Assembly (NCBI RefSeq): GCF_015624425.1 | Contig: NZ_CP049919.1 | Span: 124,001-188,000, forward strand | DNA length: 64,000 nt | Source: Roseateles sp. DAIF2 | GTDB taxonomy: Bacteria > Pseudomonadota > Gammaproteobacteria > Burkholderiales > Burkholderiaceae_C | Direction: 5' to 3' | The notes under the pieces: model-generated | What the model saw: only the letters and a program-made list of their open reading frames with translations | What the model was told of the DNA's origin: nothing | The model's database searches: none | Position numbers and translations under genes: made by a program | Part shown: positions 54,967 to 64,000 of the stretch, in pieces | How the letters are laid out: each line of letters opens with the position of its first letter | Position numbering within the stretch: the first letter of the stretch is position 1

Positions 54967-56511
54967 ATGCGTGCACCACAACATCATCTCAGCACTACCG
55001 GACGCGCCGTGATGACGCTGGCGCTCGTGGCCCTGGCCCAGGGCGCGCAGGCCTTCAACAGCGGCAGCACCGGCGCAGACGGCGATCTGGCGCCGGCGGT
55101 CGACACGGTCGTCACCCTGCCGCCGTCGGGCATCCTCAACTACGCCAACATCAACATCCCGGCCGGCGTGAAGGTGACTTTCAAGAAGAACACCACCAAC
55201 ACGCCGGTGGTGTTGCTGGTGTCGGGCAATGCGGTGATCAGCGGGACGATCGATGTCAGCGGCAAGGCCTCGACCGCCTCCGGTACCGCGGGGGATGGCG
55301 TGCTGGCTGATGACGGCAACCCCGGAGAAGGTGGCCCCGGTGGCTACGGTGGGGGTCGGGGCGGCCGGCCGGGCGCACCAGACCTTGTGGAGCGCTTGGG
55401 CGGAAAGGGCTTCGGGCCTGGCGGTGGCACCGGTGGCGCTCGGTCACAGTGCCCGAACTATGACTATGAGTCCAATGGCTACTATGGGTACGGCGGCGGT
55501 GGCGGGGCCGGCTTCGGTGCCAACGGTGATGCCGGGAATAAGCCGACGGGTGTGTGCCCAGGCTCCACTGCCGGATCCTCTTACGGGGCATTGGAGCTGT
55601 TGCCGCTGGTTGGCGGTTCCGGCGGCGGCGGCGGCGTCGGCGGACGCAACTTCGCAGGCTCCGGCGGCGGTGGCGGCGGCGGTGCTGTGCTGATTGCCGT
55701 TTCAGGAACGCTCACGATCACCAACACTACGGGCAAGATTCTTGCCAACGGTGGCAGCGCGGGTCCTGTCTCGGGCACGGGCTGCGATACGACTAATTCC
55801 TCTTCCGGCGGTGGCGGTGGCAGCGGCGGTGCAATCCGTTTGGTGGCCACCACGCTGGCTGGCAATGGCGAGGTATCGGCGCAAGCCGGGGCTCGCGCCG
55901 CGGTGGGTTGCGGCTATCAGGGGGGCAATGGCGGAATAGGCCGCATTCGCCTGGAGGCCGAGAACATCACGCGCACGGCGGCGACCAGCCCGGCCGCCAG
56001 CAGCGCCCAACCCGGCCCCGTCTTCATCGCCGGCACGCCGACCCTGAAGATCACCAGCGTGGCCGGCGTCAATGTGCCGGAACCGCCTACCGGCGTGGCC
56101 GATGTAAAGCTGCCGGCGAACACGGCGAACCCGGTGACGGTGAGCTTTGCCACCACCGGGGTGCCGGTCGGCAACACGGTGCGCCTGGCGGCCACGCCCA
56201 ACAACGGCGCCGAGGTCAGCGCGATCAGCACCGCGCTGGCCGGCACGCCGCAGGCGGCGACGGCAACCGCCAGCATCAATCTGCCCGCCGGTGCCAGCAC
56301 CCTGCAGGCCACGATCACCTACACGGTGGTGGTGGCGATGGGCGAGGCGCTGTCGCGCTTCGCGCAGGGTGAGCGGGTGGAACGCGTGACCCTGACGGCG
56401 AGCCTGGACGGACGCGCGTCGCGCGCCTTGCTGATCACGGTCAGCGGGCGCGAGTTCGAGGCCTCGCCGGAGGCGCTGGCCACCCTGCAGGTGGCCAGCC
56501 TGGGCGGTTGA
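54967..56511 (+). CDS. Glycine-rich secreted protein
   Basis: A 514-residue exported protein. I choose the ATG at 54967, with AAAGGAGG upstream and a normal signal peptide (HHLSTTGRAVMTLALVALAQ, ending GAQA). A further in-frame ATG at 54898 overlaps the previous stop and also has AAGGAGG; it would add 23 residues. The mature part has a region of glycine-rich loops (about 70-300), such as GGGGGAGFGANGD and VGGSGGGGGVGGRNF, with a few cysteines, then a beta-rich C-terminal half. Similar glycine-rich parallel-beta proteins are secreted; function unknown. Confidence 0.7.
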   Translation: MRAPQHHLSTTGRAVMTLALVALAQGAQAFNSGSTGADGDLAPAVDTVVTLPPSGILNYANINIPAGVKVTFKKNTTNTPVVLLVSGNAVISGTIDVSGKASTASGTAGDGVLADDGNPGEGGPGGYGGGRGGRPGAPDLVERLGGKGFGPGGGTGGARSQCPNYDYESNGYYGYGGGGGAGFGANGDAGNKPTGVCPGSTAGSSYGALELLPLVGGSGGGGGVGGRNFAGSGGGGGGGAVLIAVSGTLTITNTTGKILANGGSAGPVSGTGCDTTNSSSGGGGGSGGAIRLVATTLAGNGEVSAQAGARAAVGCGYQGGNGGIGRIRLEAENITRTAATSPAASSAQPGPVFIAGTPTLKITSVAGVNVPEPPTGVADVKLPANTANPVTVSFATTGVPVGNTVRLAATPNNGAEVSAISTALAGTPQAATATASINLPAGASTLQATITYTVVVAMGEALSRFAQGERVERVTLTASLDGRASRALLITVSGREFEASPEALATLQVASLGG

Positions 56512-56631
56512 TCGCCGGGCTTGTTGTTGTTGTAGAGGCGCTGCGGCCGGGGGCTCCCGGTCGCGCGCCGACGGTCTGAAACAGGGTTCCTCGGTCTCGC
56601 CGCGCCAAGGCGGCTCAACCGGCATTCTTCT

Positions 56632-59600
56632 ATGCGGCAGCACAGCAAACAATCGATGGCGGGACTGGTGCGGCGCGTGGGCTCATGGCTGCGCGCGATG
56701 CCGCAATGGCGCGCTTGGGCTCCGGGCCTGCTTCTGGGTCTGTTGCTGGCCTGTGTCTTCCAGGACGGCCGGGCGCAGGTTCTAAGCAATGTTGGCGCGC
56801 CGCGGCTGTCCAGCACCGAGGTGGCGTTGGAGGCGGGCGCCAGCACCAAGCTGCAGCTGCGCCTGCCGGGCCCGGCGGAGCGTGCGCAGGCCTATCAGAT
56901 CCAGAACAGCCGTCCCGATGTCATCCAGGTGCCGGCCCGGCTCAATCTGGAGCAGGGTGCGACCCAGGTCGAGCTGCCGCTGCAGGCCTTGAGCGCCGGC
57001 GCGGTCCAGCTGCGCATCGCGGGGCCATCGCGCCTGCTCAGCCTGTCGGTCACCGTGATTGCCGGCGCGCCGCGGCTGGTGTCCATCGAACCCGTGCCCG
57101 GCCAGGTGGTGGCCGGCGGCGTGGCCAGCCTGAAGCTGGGCCTGAATGCGGTACCGCGCGACGAGCAGCGCGTGCTGCTGCACAGCGGTGCGGGCACGGC
57201 CCTGGGGCTGCCGGAGCAGCTGGTGCTGGCGGCGGGCCAGCAGAGCGGCATCGTGGCGATCCAGGCGCTGGAGGCCGGCACCCATGCGGTGCAGGCGGAG
57301 CTGGGAGCGGATCGCCTGGAGACCCTGCTGCGCGTGACCGAGGCCGTCGCGCGGCCGCTGGCCTTGTTGCCCGATCGCAGCGTGCTCGAGGTCGGGGCCA
57401 GCGGCAAGCTGAACCTGCAGCTGAGCGGCTTTGCCCGTCAACCGCTGGACCTGAGCGTCAATGTCTCGCCGCCGGATCTGCTGCAGGCCCCGGCCACGCT
57501 GCGGCTGCCGGCGGGCGTCGATGGCGGCGAGCTGCCGGTCACGGCGCTGAAGCCGGGCCTGGCCACCGTGGAGCTGGAAGGCGGCGGCGTCAAGGTCGGC
57601 GCCCAGCTGCAGTTGCGCAGCCCGGTCGGTGCCACTACGGCGCCGGGCATCAGCCTGGCACCGCCCGCCTTGCGGCTGGTGGCGGGGGCGAGCGCTCAGG
57701 TGCTGCTGAAGCTGGATGCCGTGCGGGCCTATGACCAGGTGCTGAATCTCGGCATCAGCAGCCAGCAGGCGACGAGCGGCGGGTCGGCGACGGTGTTGCA
57801 GATTCCCGGCACCGTGGTGCTGCAGGCCGGCGAGCGCCAGGCCGCCATCGCGGTGCAGGGCCTGGCTGCGGGCCAGGCCAAGGTGGCGATCCGGGGCTAT
57901 GGCAATGCCTTGCTGGCCACGCTGGACGTGGCGGTCGAGGCCGGCCCGCCCAAGGTGACCGGCCTCAGCCCGGCGCAGCAGAGCCTGCCCAAGGGCATGG
58001 TGGGCCAGGCGGTGGTGCAGCTGGCGCCCAGTGGCGCCACGCCCAGCGAGGTGGCGGTGCAGGTGGACGCGGCCAATGTGCTGGCGGTGCCGGCCAGCGT
58101 CACGGTGGCGCCGGGCCAGAGTCAGGCCAGCGTGCCGGTGCGGGCGCTCGACGAGGGGGTGGCGCAGCTGAGCGTGGGCCTGAACGGCAGCCAGGCCACG
58201 GCCCGGGTGCAGGTGACGCCGGCGGTGATCGAGGAACTGCGGCCGCCGCTCGACTTCGAGCTGGGCCTGGGCAACACGGTCGCCTATCCGCTCAAGGCCC
58301 TGATGACCGACGGCAGCATCAACGAGCGGCCCGAGGGGCCGATCAAGCTGCGCAGCGAGGACGAGAAGATCTTCCGCGTGACGGCGCAGGGCGAGCTGGA
58401 AGGTCTGAGCCTGGGCCAGGCCTGGCTGGAGATCACCCTGGGCAGCCAGTTCAAGCTGCGCGCCAAGGTGAGCGTCAAGCAGCTGCCCGCCTTGCAGCTG
58501 TCGCCGGCGAACGTGGAGCTGGCGGTGGGCGCCAGCCAGCAGTTCACGCTCGGCAGCGCGAAGCCGGCACCGGCCGGCGGCCTGCAGGTGCAGCTGAGCC
58601 TCAGCGGCCAAGGGGCGGCCGACCTGCCGGCCCAGGTCGTGATCCCGGCCGGCGCCAGCTCGGTCGGCTTCACGCTGCGCGCCCTCAGCGAGGGCAGCCT
58701 GCAGCTGCTGGCCGAGGCGCCGGGTCACCAGAGCGCGCGGGCCCAGGTGCTGATGCGCCAGGGTCAGCTCGGCATCACCGCGATCAACCCGACGCGCGGC
58801 GGGCTGGGCACCGTGGTGAAGATCAGCGGCCAGGGCTTCGACCCGGTGCTGGCGAACAACCGGGCCTGGGTGGGCGACGCCCCGGTGGAGCTGGTGGCGG
58901 CCACGGCGACCGAGCTGCAGATCCGCATTCCGGCCACCGCCAGCACCGGTGCGGTGCGCGTGGCCAATGGCCTGGGTTCGGCGACCGGCCCGGTCTTCAC
59001 CGTCGAGCAGGCCCAGGACGCCGGCCTCAGCGCCACGCCCAACGCGCTGCGCCTGCTGCGCGGCAGCGAGACGGCCAGCGTGATCGCGATCGTCAGCACC
59101 GGGTCGCAGGCCTATGCCGGCGCGATGAAGTTGGCGATCAGCGGCCTGCCGGCCGGCATCAGCGCCAGCTTCGATCCGGCCCTGCTGCCGGCGGAACGCC
59201 AGGCCACCCTGCGCCTGAAGGCCAATGGCGAGGCCAAGCCCGGCAGCTACGAGCTGCTGGTGAGCGGCAGCGGCACCTCGTCGGCGGGCAGCATCAGCCG
59301 CAGCGTCAAGATCACGCTGACCGTGCCCGATCCCGTCACGACGCCCAGCACCGGCGTGCGCGGCCGCTTCGTCACGCCGGAAGGCCAGCCGATCGCGGGC
59401 GTGATCGTGCGTGCCGACACCGGGGCGCAGAACTCGCCGGTGACCGCGACCGACGCCGCTGGCGGCTTCGAGCTGGCCGGCCTCTCGGCCGGACCGATGA
59501 CCCTGCGCTTCGATGCGACGCCGGCGAACCCGCTGTATCCGATCTGGCCCTTCAGCGTCGACGTGCAGGCCAACCAGATCGTCGTGCTGAAGGACTTCGT

Positions 59601-62600
59601 GATCGCGCCGCCGCCGGTGGTCGAGACCTTCAAGCCGATCAACAACGCCGCCAGCGAGCAGCGCATCAGCGATCCGCGCTTCCCCGGCCTCGAGATCGTG
59701 CTGCCGGCCGGCGCCGAGATCATCGGCTGGGACGGCGTGAAGAAGACCCGCATCGCGGTGGAGAAGCGCGAGATCTCCGAGCTGCCGGTGGTGTCGCCGC
59801 CGGTGCCGACCGGCGCGGCCTATCAGCTGTACTTCGGCACGCCGATGGGCGGCATCCCGACCAAGCCGATCCCGATCACCCTGCCCAACGACACCGGCGC
59901 GGAACCGGGCGAGACGATCAACGTCTGGTTCTTCGACGGCAGCCCGATGGGCGGCACCGGCGAATGGAAGGTGGCCGGCCAGGCGGTGGTCAGCGCCGAC
60001 GGCAAGACCGCGAAGATGATCAACGGCGGGCTGACGCGCTTCTGCGGCGTCTGCGGCCTGGCCTGCCTGGAGCGGCCGCCGAAGCCGCCGCCGCCGCCGC
60101 CCGACTGCCCCAAGCCCAGCGGCGGCAACCCGGTGGACATGCTGACCGGCCAGGAGCTGACCCGCACCGGCGGCATGAGCTGCCAAGGCCACACGCCGAT
60201 CGAGACCGGGCGCAACTACAACCCGATCGACGCCTTCAACAATATCGGCGGCACCGAGGGGTCGATCGGCTACGGCTGGACCCTGGACCACGATGCGATG
60301 CTGCTGGCCGGCACCACGGTGCGCCTGGTGATGCCGGGCAATGTGCATCATGTGTTCGCCCCGGAGGCGGACGGCACGCTGCGCAACCGCAGCGAACCGG
60401 CCTTCGACGGCGCGCGCGTCGCACAGGTCGACGGGCTGTGGCGCCTGTTCTTCAAGGACGGCACGCGCTGGACCTTCCAGGCCTATGCCGGGGCGCCGGG
60501 CAATGTGCGCGGCCAACCGCAGTTCCTGATCGAAACGGTGTCGCCCAGCGGCGCACGGGTCACGGTGGCGCGCAACACGCGCGGCCAGCTGCTGTCGGTC
60601 GGGACCGAGCAGCGCCGCATCACCGCCACCTATGGCGGCAGCGGCTTCATCGAGGCGCTGACCGATCCGGAAGGGCGCGCGGAGCGCTTCGGCTACACGC
60701 CCAGCAAGCGGCTGGCCAGCGTGACCGACGCCGATGGGCGCGAGACCCGCTATAGCTACGTCAAGGATGCGGACATGCCGGTGGACGCGGCCTGCCGCCA
60801 TGTGCTGCCGCCCGAGACCGGCGAGCGGCTCAAGACCGTCCAGTATCCCGGCCTGGTGCACCCGACCGAGAACTTCTACGGTTCGAGCCGCCGCGTGCTG
60901 AAGCAGAACACGGCCCAGGGCAAGGAGTACCGCTTCAGCTACCGGGTCGGCGGTGCCTGCATCACCCACCAGAGCAACCCGGGCAAGGTCTGCAGCGGCG
61001 CTGCCTGCCCGATCGAGGACAACTGGGAGAACCACGAGGCCGGCTGGCGCTTCCACGGGGGCCAGGTCTTGTCCACCACGGTGCGCGAGCCCGATGGCAC
61101 GACCCGCATGGCCCGCTTCGGCAGCCAGGGCCAGGTGCTGGAGATGAGCGACAGCGCCGGTGATCGCACGCAATGGACGCGCGATGCGCAGAACCGGCGC
61201 ACCAAGGTTGTCGATGCGATCGGACGCACCACGCGCATGGTGTATGACGATCTGGGCAATATGGTGCGCGTGGTTGACGCGTTGGGCCGCATCACTGATA
61301 TCCAGTATGACCCGCTGTGGAACAAGCCCAGCAGCGTGACCCGCTATGCAGATGACGGCACCGCGCAGACCTGGCGCATGGGCTATGACGGCAAGGGCAA
61401 TCTGAACCGTCTGACGGATCCGTTGAACCATCAGACCAAGATGGACTACAACGCCAACGGCCAGTTGACCGTTCTGACCGATGCGTTGAATCAGACGAGC
61501 AGCATGGGCTACAACGCGGCTGGGGATCTGGTGCGCTTGGTGGATGCTTTGGGTAACACCACGCGCATTGGTACCGATCGCAGTGGCCGGCCGCTCCATG
61601 TGACGGACCCGCTGAGCTACACGAGTAGCTTGCAGACCAATGGCATTGGCCAAACAACAGCCATTGAAGACGCGCTGGGCGGGCGAACGGTCATCAGCTA
61701 TGACGAAGGGGCACGGCTCAAGAAGATTGTTAATCCCTTGGGTAAGGACATTGCTAGTTATGGATACGACGAGTTCGGTCGGCTAATCAGTCGCACGGAT
61801 GCCTTGGGTGCTGTCGAACGCTTCGGCTACGACGCCCAAGACCGCATGAATGAAGTAGTGGATCGCAAAGGGAAAGTCACGCTGTTCGACTACGACGAGG
61901 CCGGAAGAACGGTTCGCGAAACTGCCGATGATCGCGTAATTGAACAGGCGTACGACGGAGCTGGGCGTCTGACGAAAGTGGTGAGCCGTGGAGCTGACGG
62001 GGAAAGCCAGGTTGACTACTTTTACGATGCGGCGGATCGGCTTGTCCGGGAAATACAGACCGTGGATGGAAGAAGTCAGGTCATTGAGAACAAGTATGAC
62101 TCCCTTGATAGGAGAGTATCAAGAACAATAAATGGTCAGCAGGAAGTGGCTTATGGGTGGGATATAGCCAATCGCCTCAGGGAAATCCGCTATGCCGGAG
62201 GTGTCACGTCTTATTCATGGGACGCGGCCGGCAGACTGACCCGGAAGTCTCTTCCAAATGGGATCGCGGTGGACTATCGATATGACGCCGCAGGACAGGT
62301 CCAGTCAATATCTTATGTCGCGGCAGACGGCTCTGTGGTCGAGCGTATTGGTTATAGCTATGACGCCAGAGGTCAGAGAACCAGCAAGACATCCTTGAAA
62401 AGCCAGAATCGCAGCGAAAGTCCAATTTCAGCAGAATATGACGCTTCCGATCGAATGATCCGGCTGACGCTGATGCCGGGCAAGCCTGGCGCACAGTCAT
62501 GCGCGCTTAGCTACGATGGAAATGGCAATTTGATGGAGAAGGTATGCAATAGCGGATCTGCGGTCACCAAATATGTTTGGGACTCCAAGGATCAATTGAT

Positions 62601-63549
62601 TGGAATTGAAAGTGATGGGTTGCTTGCGAGATTCCGTTATGACGCTCTGGGGCGCCGGATAAGTCGGAGCATCAATGGGCAGGATGTTCAGTATATTTAC
62701 GATGGTGAGCAAGTCGTGGCGGAGACGAAGGGCGGGGAGGTCACAAATTTCCTGACCGGGCTGGCTGTCGATGAATTGATCGCCGTCTATAACAATGGTC
62801 AGCAGCGGGTTATGCTGACCGATGCGTTGGGCTCTGTGCTCGGGGAGGTGCGTCAGGACGGTTTGATCGTTAACGCAAGGTCATACTCTCCATATGGTGA
62901 GACATCGGCTGCTGGTCAGGCGGCAATGGATGTTGCCTATACAGGCCGTGAATACGATGCTTTCAATATTTACTATTACCGATCAAGATTCTACGATCCG
63001 CAATTAAAGAGATTTTTATCGGAAGACCCGCTGCGTATAACGGGAGCATTCAATGCGTATGCTTACGTAGATGGAGACCCCGCTTCTCTGACGGACCCGG
63101 AAGGCACGTTACCAATAGCGCCGCTGCTTTGGGCTTATGCGCGTTGCGTAGCGCAATGCACAGCGCGCTCGATGGCTTCTCAGGCCATCAGAGATCGTTC
63201 AATCGACTGCATTGACCCCTGGGATACTGCGAGAGACTGCGCCCTTGAATGCTTGAACCCTTTCAAATGGGTGGGCGGTGGAAAAACACCGGGCATCCTT
63301 CCCAAGCTCCCTAAGGGCAAGGGTAGCGTGCCGCCGTCGCAGCGCGACAAGAAGCGGACTTGGTCGGAAGCGGAGCAAAAGAAGAAATACAAGGAACAGG
63401 GCGAGCGTTGCGCAAGCTGCAAGCAGCCAAAGCCATTTGAAGATACTCAAGGGCATCACAAAAACAAACGTCACGCTGATGGTGGCGGAGCAGAACGGAA
63501 GAATCATGGGCAAGTTTGCACGACTTGCCACAAGGAAATACATAAATGA
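56632..63549 (+). CDS. RHS-repeat polymorphic toxin with C-terminal HNH nuclease
   Basis: A 2,305-residue exported toxin. A signal/anchor segment (residues about 22-45) precedes Ig-like domains, an IPT domain near 712 (GITAINPTRGGLGTVVKISG), and a carboxypeptidase-regulatory-like domain near 905 (GVRGRFVTPEGQPIAGVIVR). After a Pro-rich linker comes a DUF6531-type region with GNPVDMLTGQE near 1165. YD/RHS repeats run to the core end YYRSRFYDPQLKRFLSEDP near 2115 and DPEGTLP. The last 65 residues (CASCKQPKPF, GHHKNKRHADGG, VCTTCHKEIHK) are a zinc-bound HNH nuclease. The start is uncertain (no clear Shine-Dalgarno). GC falls in the last third, typical of a swapped toxin tip. Confidence 0.88.
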   Translation: MRQHSKQSMAGLVRRVGSWLRAMPQWRAWAPGLLLGLLLACVFQDGRAQVLSNVGAPRLSSTEVALEAGASTKLQLRLPGPAERAQAYQIQNSRPDVIQVPARLNLEQGATQVELPLQALSAGAVQLRIAGPSRLLSLSVTVIAGAPRLVSIEPVPGQVVAGGVASLKLGLNAVPRDEQRVLLHSGAGTALGLPEQLVLAAGQQSGIVAIQALEAGTHAVQAELGADRLETLLRVTEAVARPLALLPDRSVLEVGASGKLNLQLSGFARQPLDLSVNVSPPDLLQAPATLRLPAGVDGGELPVTALKPGLATVELEGGGVKVGAQLQLRSPVGATTAPGISLAPPALRLVAGASAQVLLKLDAVRAYDQVLNLGISSQQATSGGSATVLQIPGTVVLQAGERQAAIAVQGLAAGQAKVAIRGYGNALLATLDVAVEAGPPKVTGLSPAQQSLPKGMVGQAVVQLAPSGATPSEVAVQVDAANVLAVPASVTVAPGQSQASVPVRALDEGVAQLSVGLNGSQATARVQVTPAVIEELRPPLDFELGLGNTVAYPLKALMTDGSINERPEGPIKLRSEDEKIFRVTAQGELEGLSLGQAWLEITLGSQFKLRAKVSVKQLPALQLSPANVELAVGASQQFTLGSAKPAPAGGLQVQLSLSGQGAADLPAQVVIPAGASSVGFTLRALSEGSLQLLAEAPGHQSARAQVLMRQGQLGITAINPTRGGLGTVVKISGQGFDPVLANNRAWVGDAPVELVAATATELQIRIPATASTGAVRVANGLGSATGPVFTVEQAQDAGLSATPNALRLLRGSETASVIAIVSTGSQAYAGAMKLAISGLPAGISASFDPALLPAERQATLRLKANGEAKPGSYELLVSGSGTSSAGSISRSVKITLTVPDPVTTPSTGVRGRFVTPEGQPIAGVIVRADTGAQNSPVTATDAAGGFELAGLSAGPMTLRFDATPANPLYPIWPFSVDVQANQIVVLKDFVIAPPPVVETFKPINNAASEQRISDPRFPGLEIVLPAGAEIIGWDGVKKTRIAVEKREISELPVVSPPVPTGAAYQLYFGTPMGGIPTKPIPITLPNDTGAEPGETINVWFFDGSPMGGTGEWKVAGQAVVSADGKTAKMINGGLTRFCGVCGLACLERPPKPPPPPPDCPKPSGGNPVDMLTGQELTRTGGMSCQGHTPIETGRNYNPIDAFNNIGGTEGSIGYGWTLDHDAMLLAGTTVRLVMPGNVHHVFAPEADGTLRNRSEPAFDGARVAQVDGLWRLFFKDGTRWTFQAYAGAPGNVRGQPQFLIETVSPSGARVTVARNTRGQLLSVGTEQRRITATYGGSGFIEALTDPEGRAERFGYTPSKRLASVTDADGRETRYSYVKDADMPVDAACRHVLPPETGERLKTVQYPGLVHPTENFYGSSRRVLKQNTAQGKEYRFSYRVGGACITHQSNPGKVCSGAACPIEDNWENHEAGWRFHGGQVLSTTVREPDGTTRMARFGSQGQVLEMSDSAGDRTQWTRDAQNRRTKVVDAIGRTTRMVYDDLGNMVRVVDALGRITDIQYDPLWNKPSSVTRYADDGTAQTWRMGYDGKGNLNRLTDPLNHQTKMDYNANGQLTVLTDALNQTSSMGYNAAGDLVRLVDALGNTTRIGTDRSGRPLHVTDPLSYTSSLQTNGIGQTTAIEDALGGRTVISYDEGARLKKIVNPLGKDIASYGYDEFGRLISRTDALGAVERFGYDAQDRMNEVVDRKGKVTLFDYDEAGRTVRETADDRVIEQAYDGAGRLTKVVSRGADGESQVDYFYDAADRLVREIQTVDGRSQVIENKYDSLDRRVSRTINGQQEVAYGWDIANRLREIRYAGGVTSYSWDAAGRLTRKSLPNGIAVDYRYDAAGQVQSISYVAADGSVVERIGYSYDARGQRTSKTSLKSQNRSESPISAEYDASDRMIRLTLMPGKPGAQSCALSYDGNGNLMEKVCNSGSAVTKYVWDSKDQLIGIESDGLLARFRYDALGRRISRSINGQDVQYIYDGEQVVAETKGGEVTNFLTGLAVDELIAVYNNGQQRVMLTDALGSVLGEVRQDGLIVNARSYSPYGETSAAGQAAMDVAYTGREYDAFNIYYYRSRFYDPQLKRFLSEDPLRITGAFNAYAYVDGDPASLTDPEGTLPIAPLLWAYARCVAQCTARSMASQAIRDRSIDCIDPWDTARDCALECLNPFKWVGGGKTPGILPKLPKGKGSVPPSQRDKKRTWSEAEQKKKYKEQGERCASCKQPKPFEDTQGHHKNKRHADGGGAERKNHGQVCTTCHKEIHK

Positions 63550-64000
63550 GTTTTAATGGCGAGGTGATATCAAGGCTTGATATCGCCGAAGCAATTTCCA
63601 GTAGTGGCTATTTTTGCTTTCATGTATCAGGAGATTTGACACCTCGGTGGAGCTACACGGTAGGTCGATCGGCTGCAGGTAAGTGCGATCTTGTTTTTGC
63701 CGGTGGGTTGATTTACGGCCCGCGAGCTGTCATGAGAATTATTGATAGAGTTGCGAGTTCTGGAATTGATCGGTCGGGGGAGTCGATAGGTATACCCGGG
63801 CTGGGCAAATTCTCCTTGCACCCGCTTCACCATACCTCGCCAAAAGACCTGACATTTTGGGTAGAGCACTACGCTGATGGGCTGGATGCTCGGTTGATGC
63901 AATTGGTGCCAGACGCGCAGCACAAGACGAAAGAAGTACCGGATCTGTCCGAGAGGTGGCAATCCATGGGGTCTCCCGGCTGGCGGTGGTTGACGGAAAC
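63546..64000 (+). CDS. Probable immunity protein, DUF4262-like (partial, runs off window)
   Basis: At least 151 codons, starting at an ATG that overlaps the RHS stop (ATGA). The region RWSYTVGRSAAGKCDLVFAG then GLIYGPRAVMRIIDRVA resembles DUF4262 (a W-x-Y-T-[IV]-G core followed by a GL motif). Low GC matches the toxin tip before it. Position directly after a polymorphic toxin with an HNH domain suggests it neutralises that toxin. The C-terminus is outside the window. Confidence 0.65.
   Translation, partial: MSFNGEVISRLDIAEAISSSGYFCFHVSGDLTPRWSYTVGRSAAGKCDLVFAGGLIYGPRAVMRIIDRVASSGIDRSGESIGIPGLGKFSLHPLHHTSPKDLTFWVEHYADGLDARLMQLVPDAQHKTKEVPDLSERWQSMGSPGWRWLTE

Noticed and set aside
56782..61653. 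1,600-codon minus-strand open frame opposite the RHS gene
   Set aside because: A shadow of the GC-rich RHS and Ig-coding strand, with low-complexity Arg/Gln/His/Ala composition; the plus strand has all recognisable domains.

Overview
The window is a GC-rich (about 70% by eye) chromosomal segment of a betaproteobacterium, most likely a Burkholderiales member of the Roseateles/Mitsuaria/Rubrivivax type. The evidence is the mnmG-rsmG-parA-GNAT order, a Bug-type solute-binding protein, an Lrp-putA pair and many Burkholderiales-style accessory proteins. The parA locus with parS sites suggests the left end lies near the replication origin. No rRNA, tRNA or CRISPR array was seen.

Layout. 1-5.3 kb: chromosome segregation and tRNA/rRNA modification (partial GNAT gene, parA, rsmG, mnmG; parS-type palindromes inside rsmG and mnmG), then a Cys-cluster protein, a Bug protein and a small DUF2061 protein behind a Fur-like box. 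5.4-9.9 kb: a peptide secretion locus with a C39-peptidase ABC exporter, an HlyD adaptor, a 58-residue double-glycine-leader peptide and a LuxR-type regulator, all on the minus strand. 10-23.7 kb: housekeeping and accessory genes (ABC-2 exporter, alpha/beta hydrolase, MaoC-TPR-SRPBCC-DUF2784 cluster, GST-Nudix pair, thioredoxin-fold protein, AlkD-like protein and AraC regulator, KfrA-like protein, two VOC proteins). 23.7-26.9 kb: a lower-GC patch of small cassette-like genes with attC-like hairpins, interrupted by a complete IS256-family element with inverted repeats and an 8-bp target duplication. 27-40.9 kb: regulators, transporters, fadH, a GGDEF/EAL protein, AraC and TetR regulators and membrane proteins, plus a nested palindromic repeat.

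41.3-47.2 kb: a lower-GC two-gene island. It has a 1,474-residue STAND NTPase with an N-terminal Cap4/DUF4297-like nuclease domain, resembling Avs antiphage proteins, translationally coupled to a 480-residue protein I do not recognise. 47.3-51.6 kb: Lrp-type regulator divergent from putA. 51.9-64 kb: a surface/secreted RHS locus with a 1,000-residue Ig/IPT-like protein, a glycine-rich secreted protein, a 2,305-residue RHS polymorphic toxin ending in an HNH nuclease, and the start of an overlapping DUF4262-like gene, probably its immunity gene.

The three strongest candidates for something undescribed are the LuxR/KNTW-peptide/exporter locus, the two-gene STAND-nuclease island, and the RHS cluster with its three-part surface architecture.
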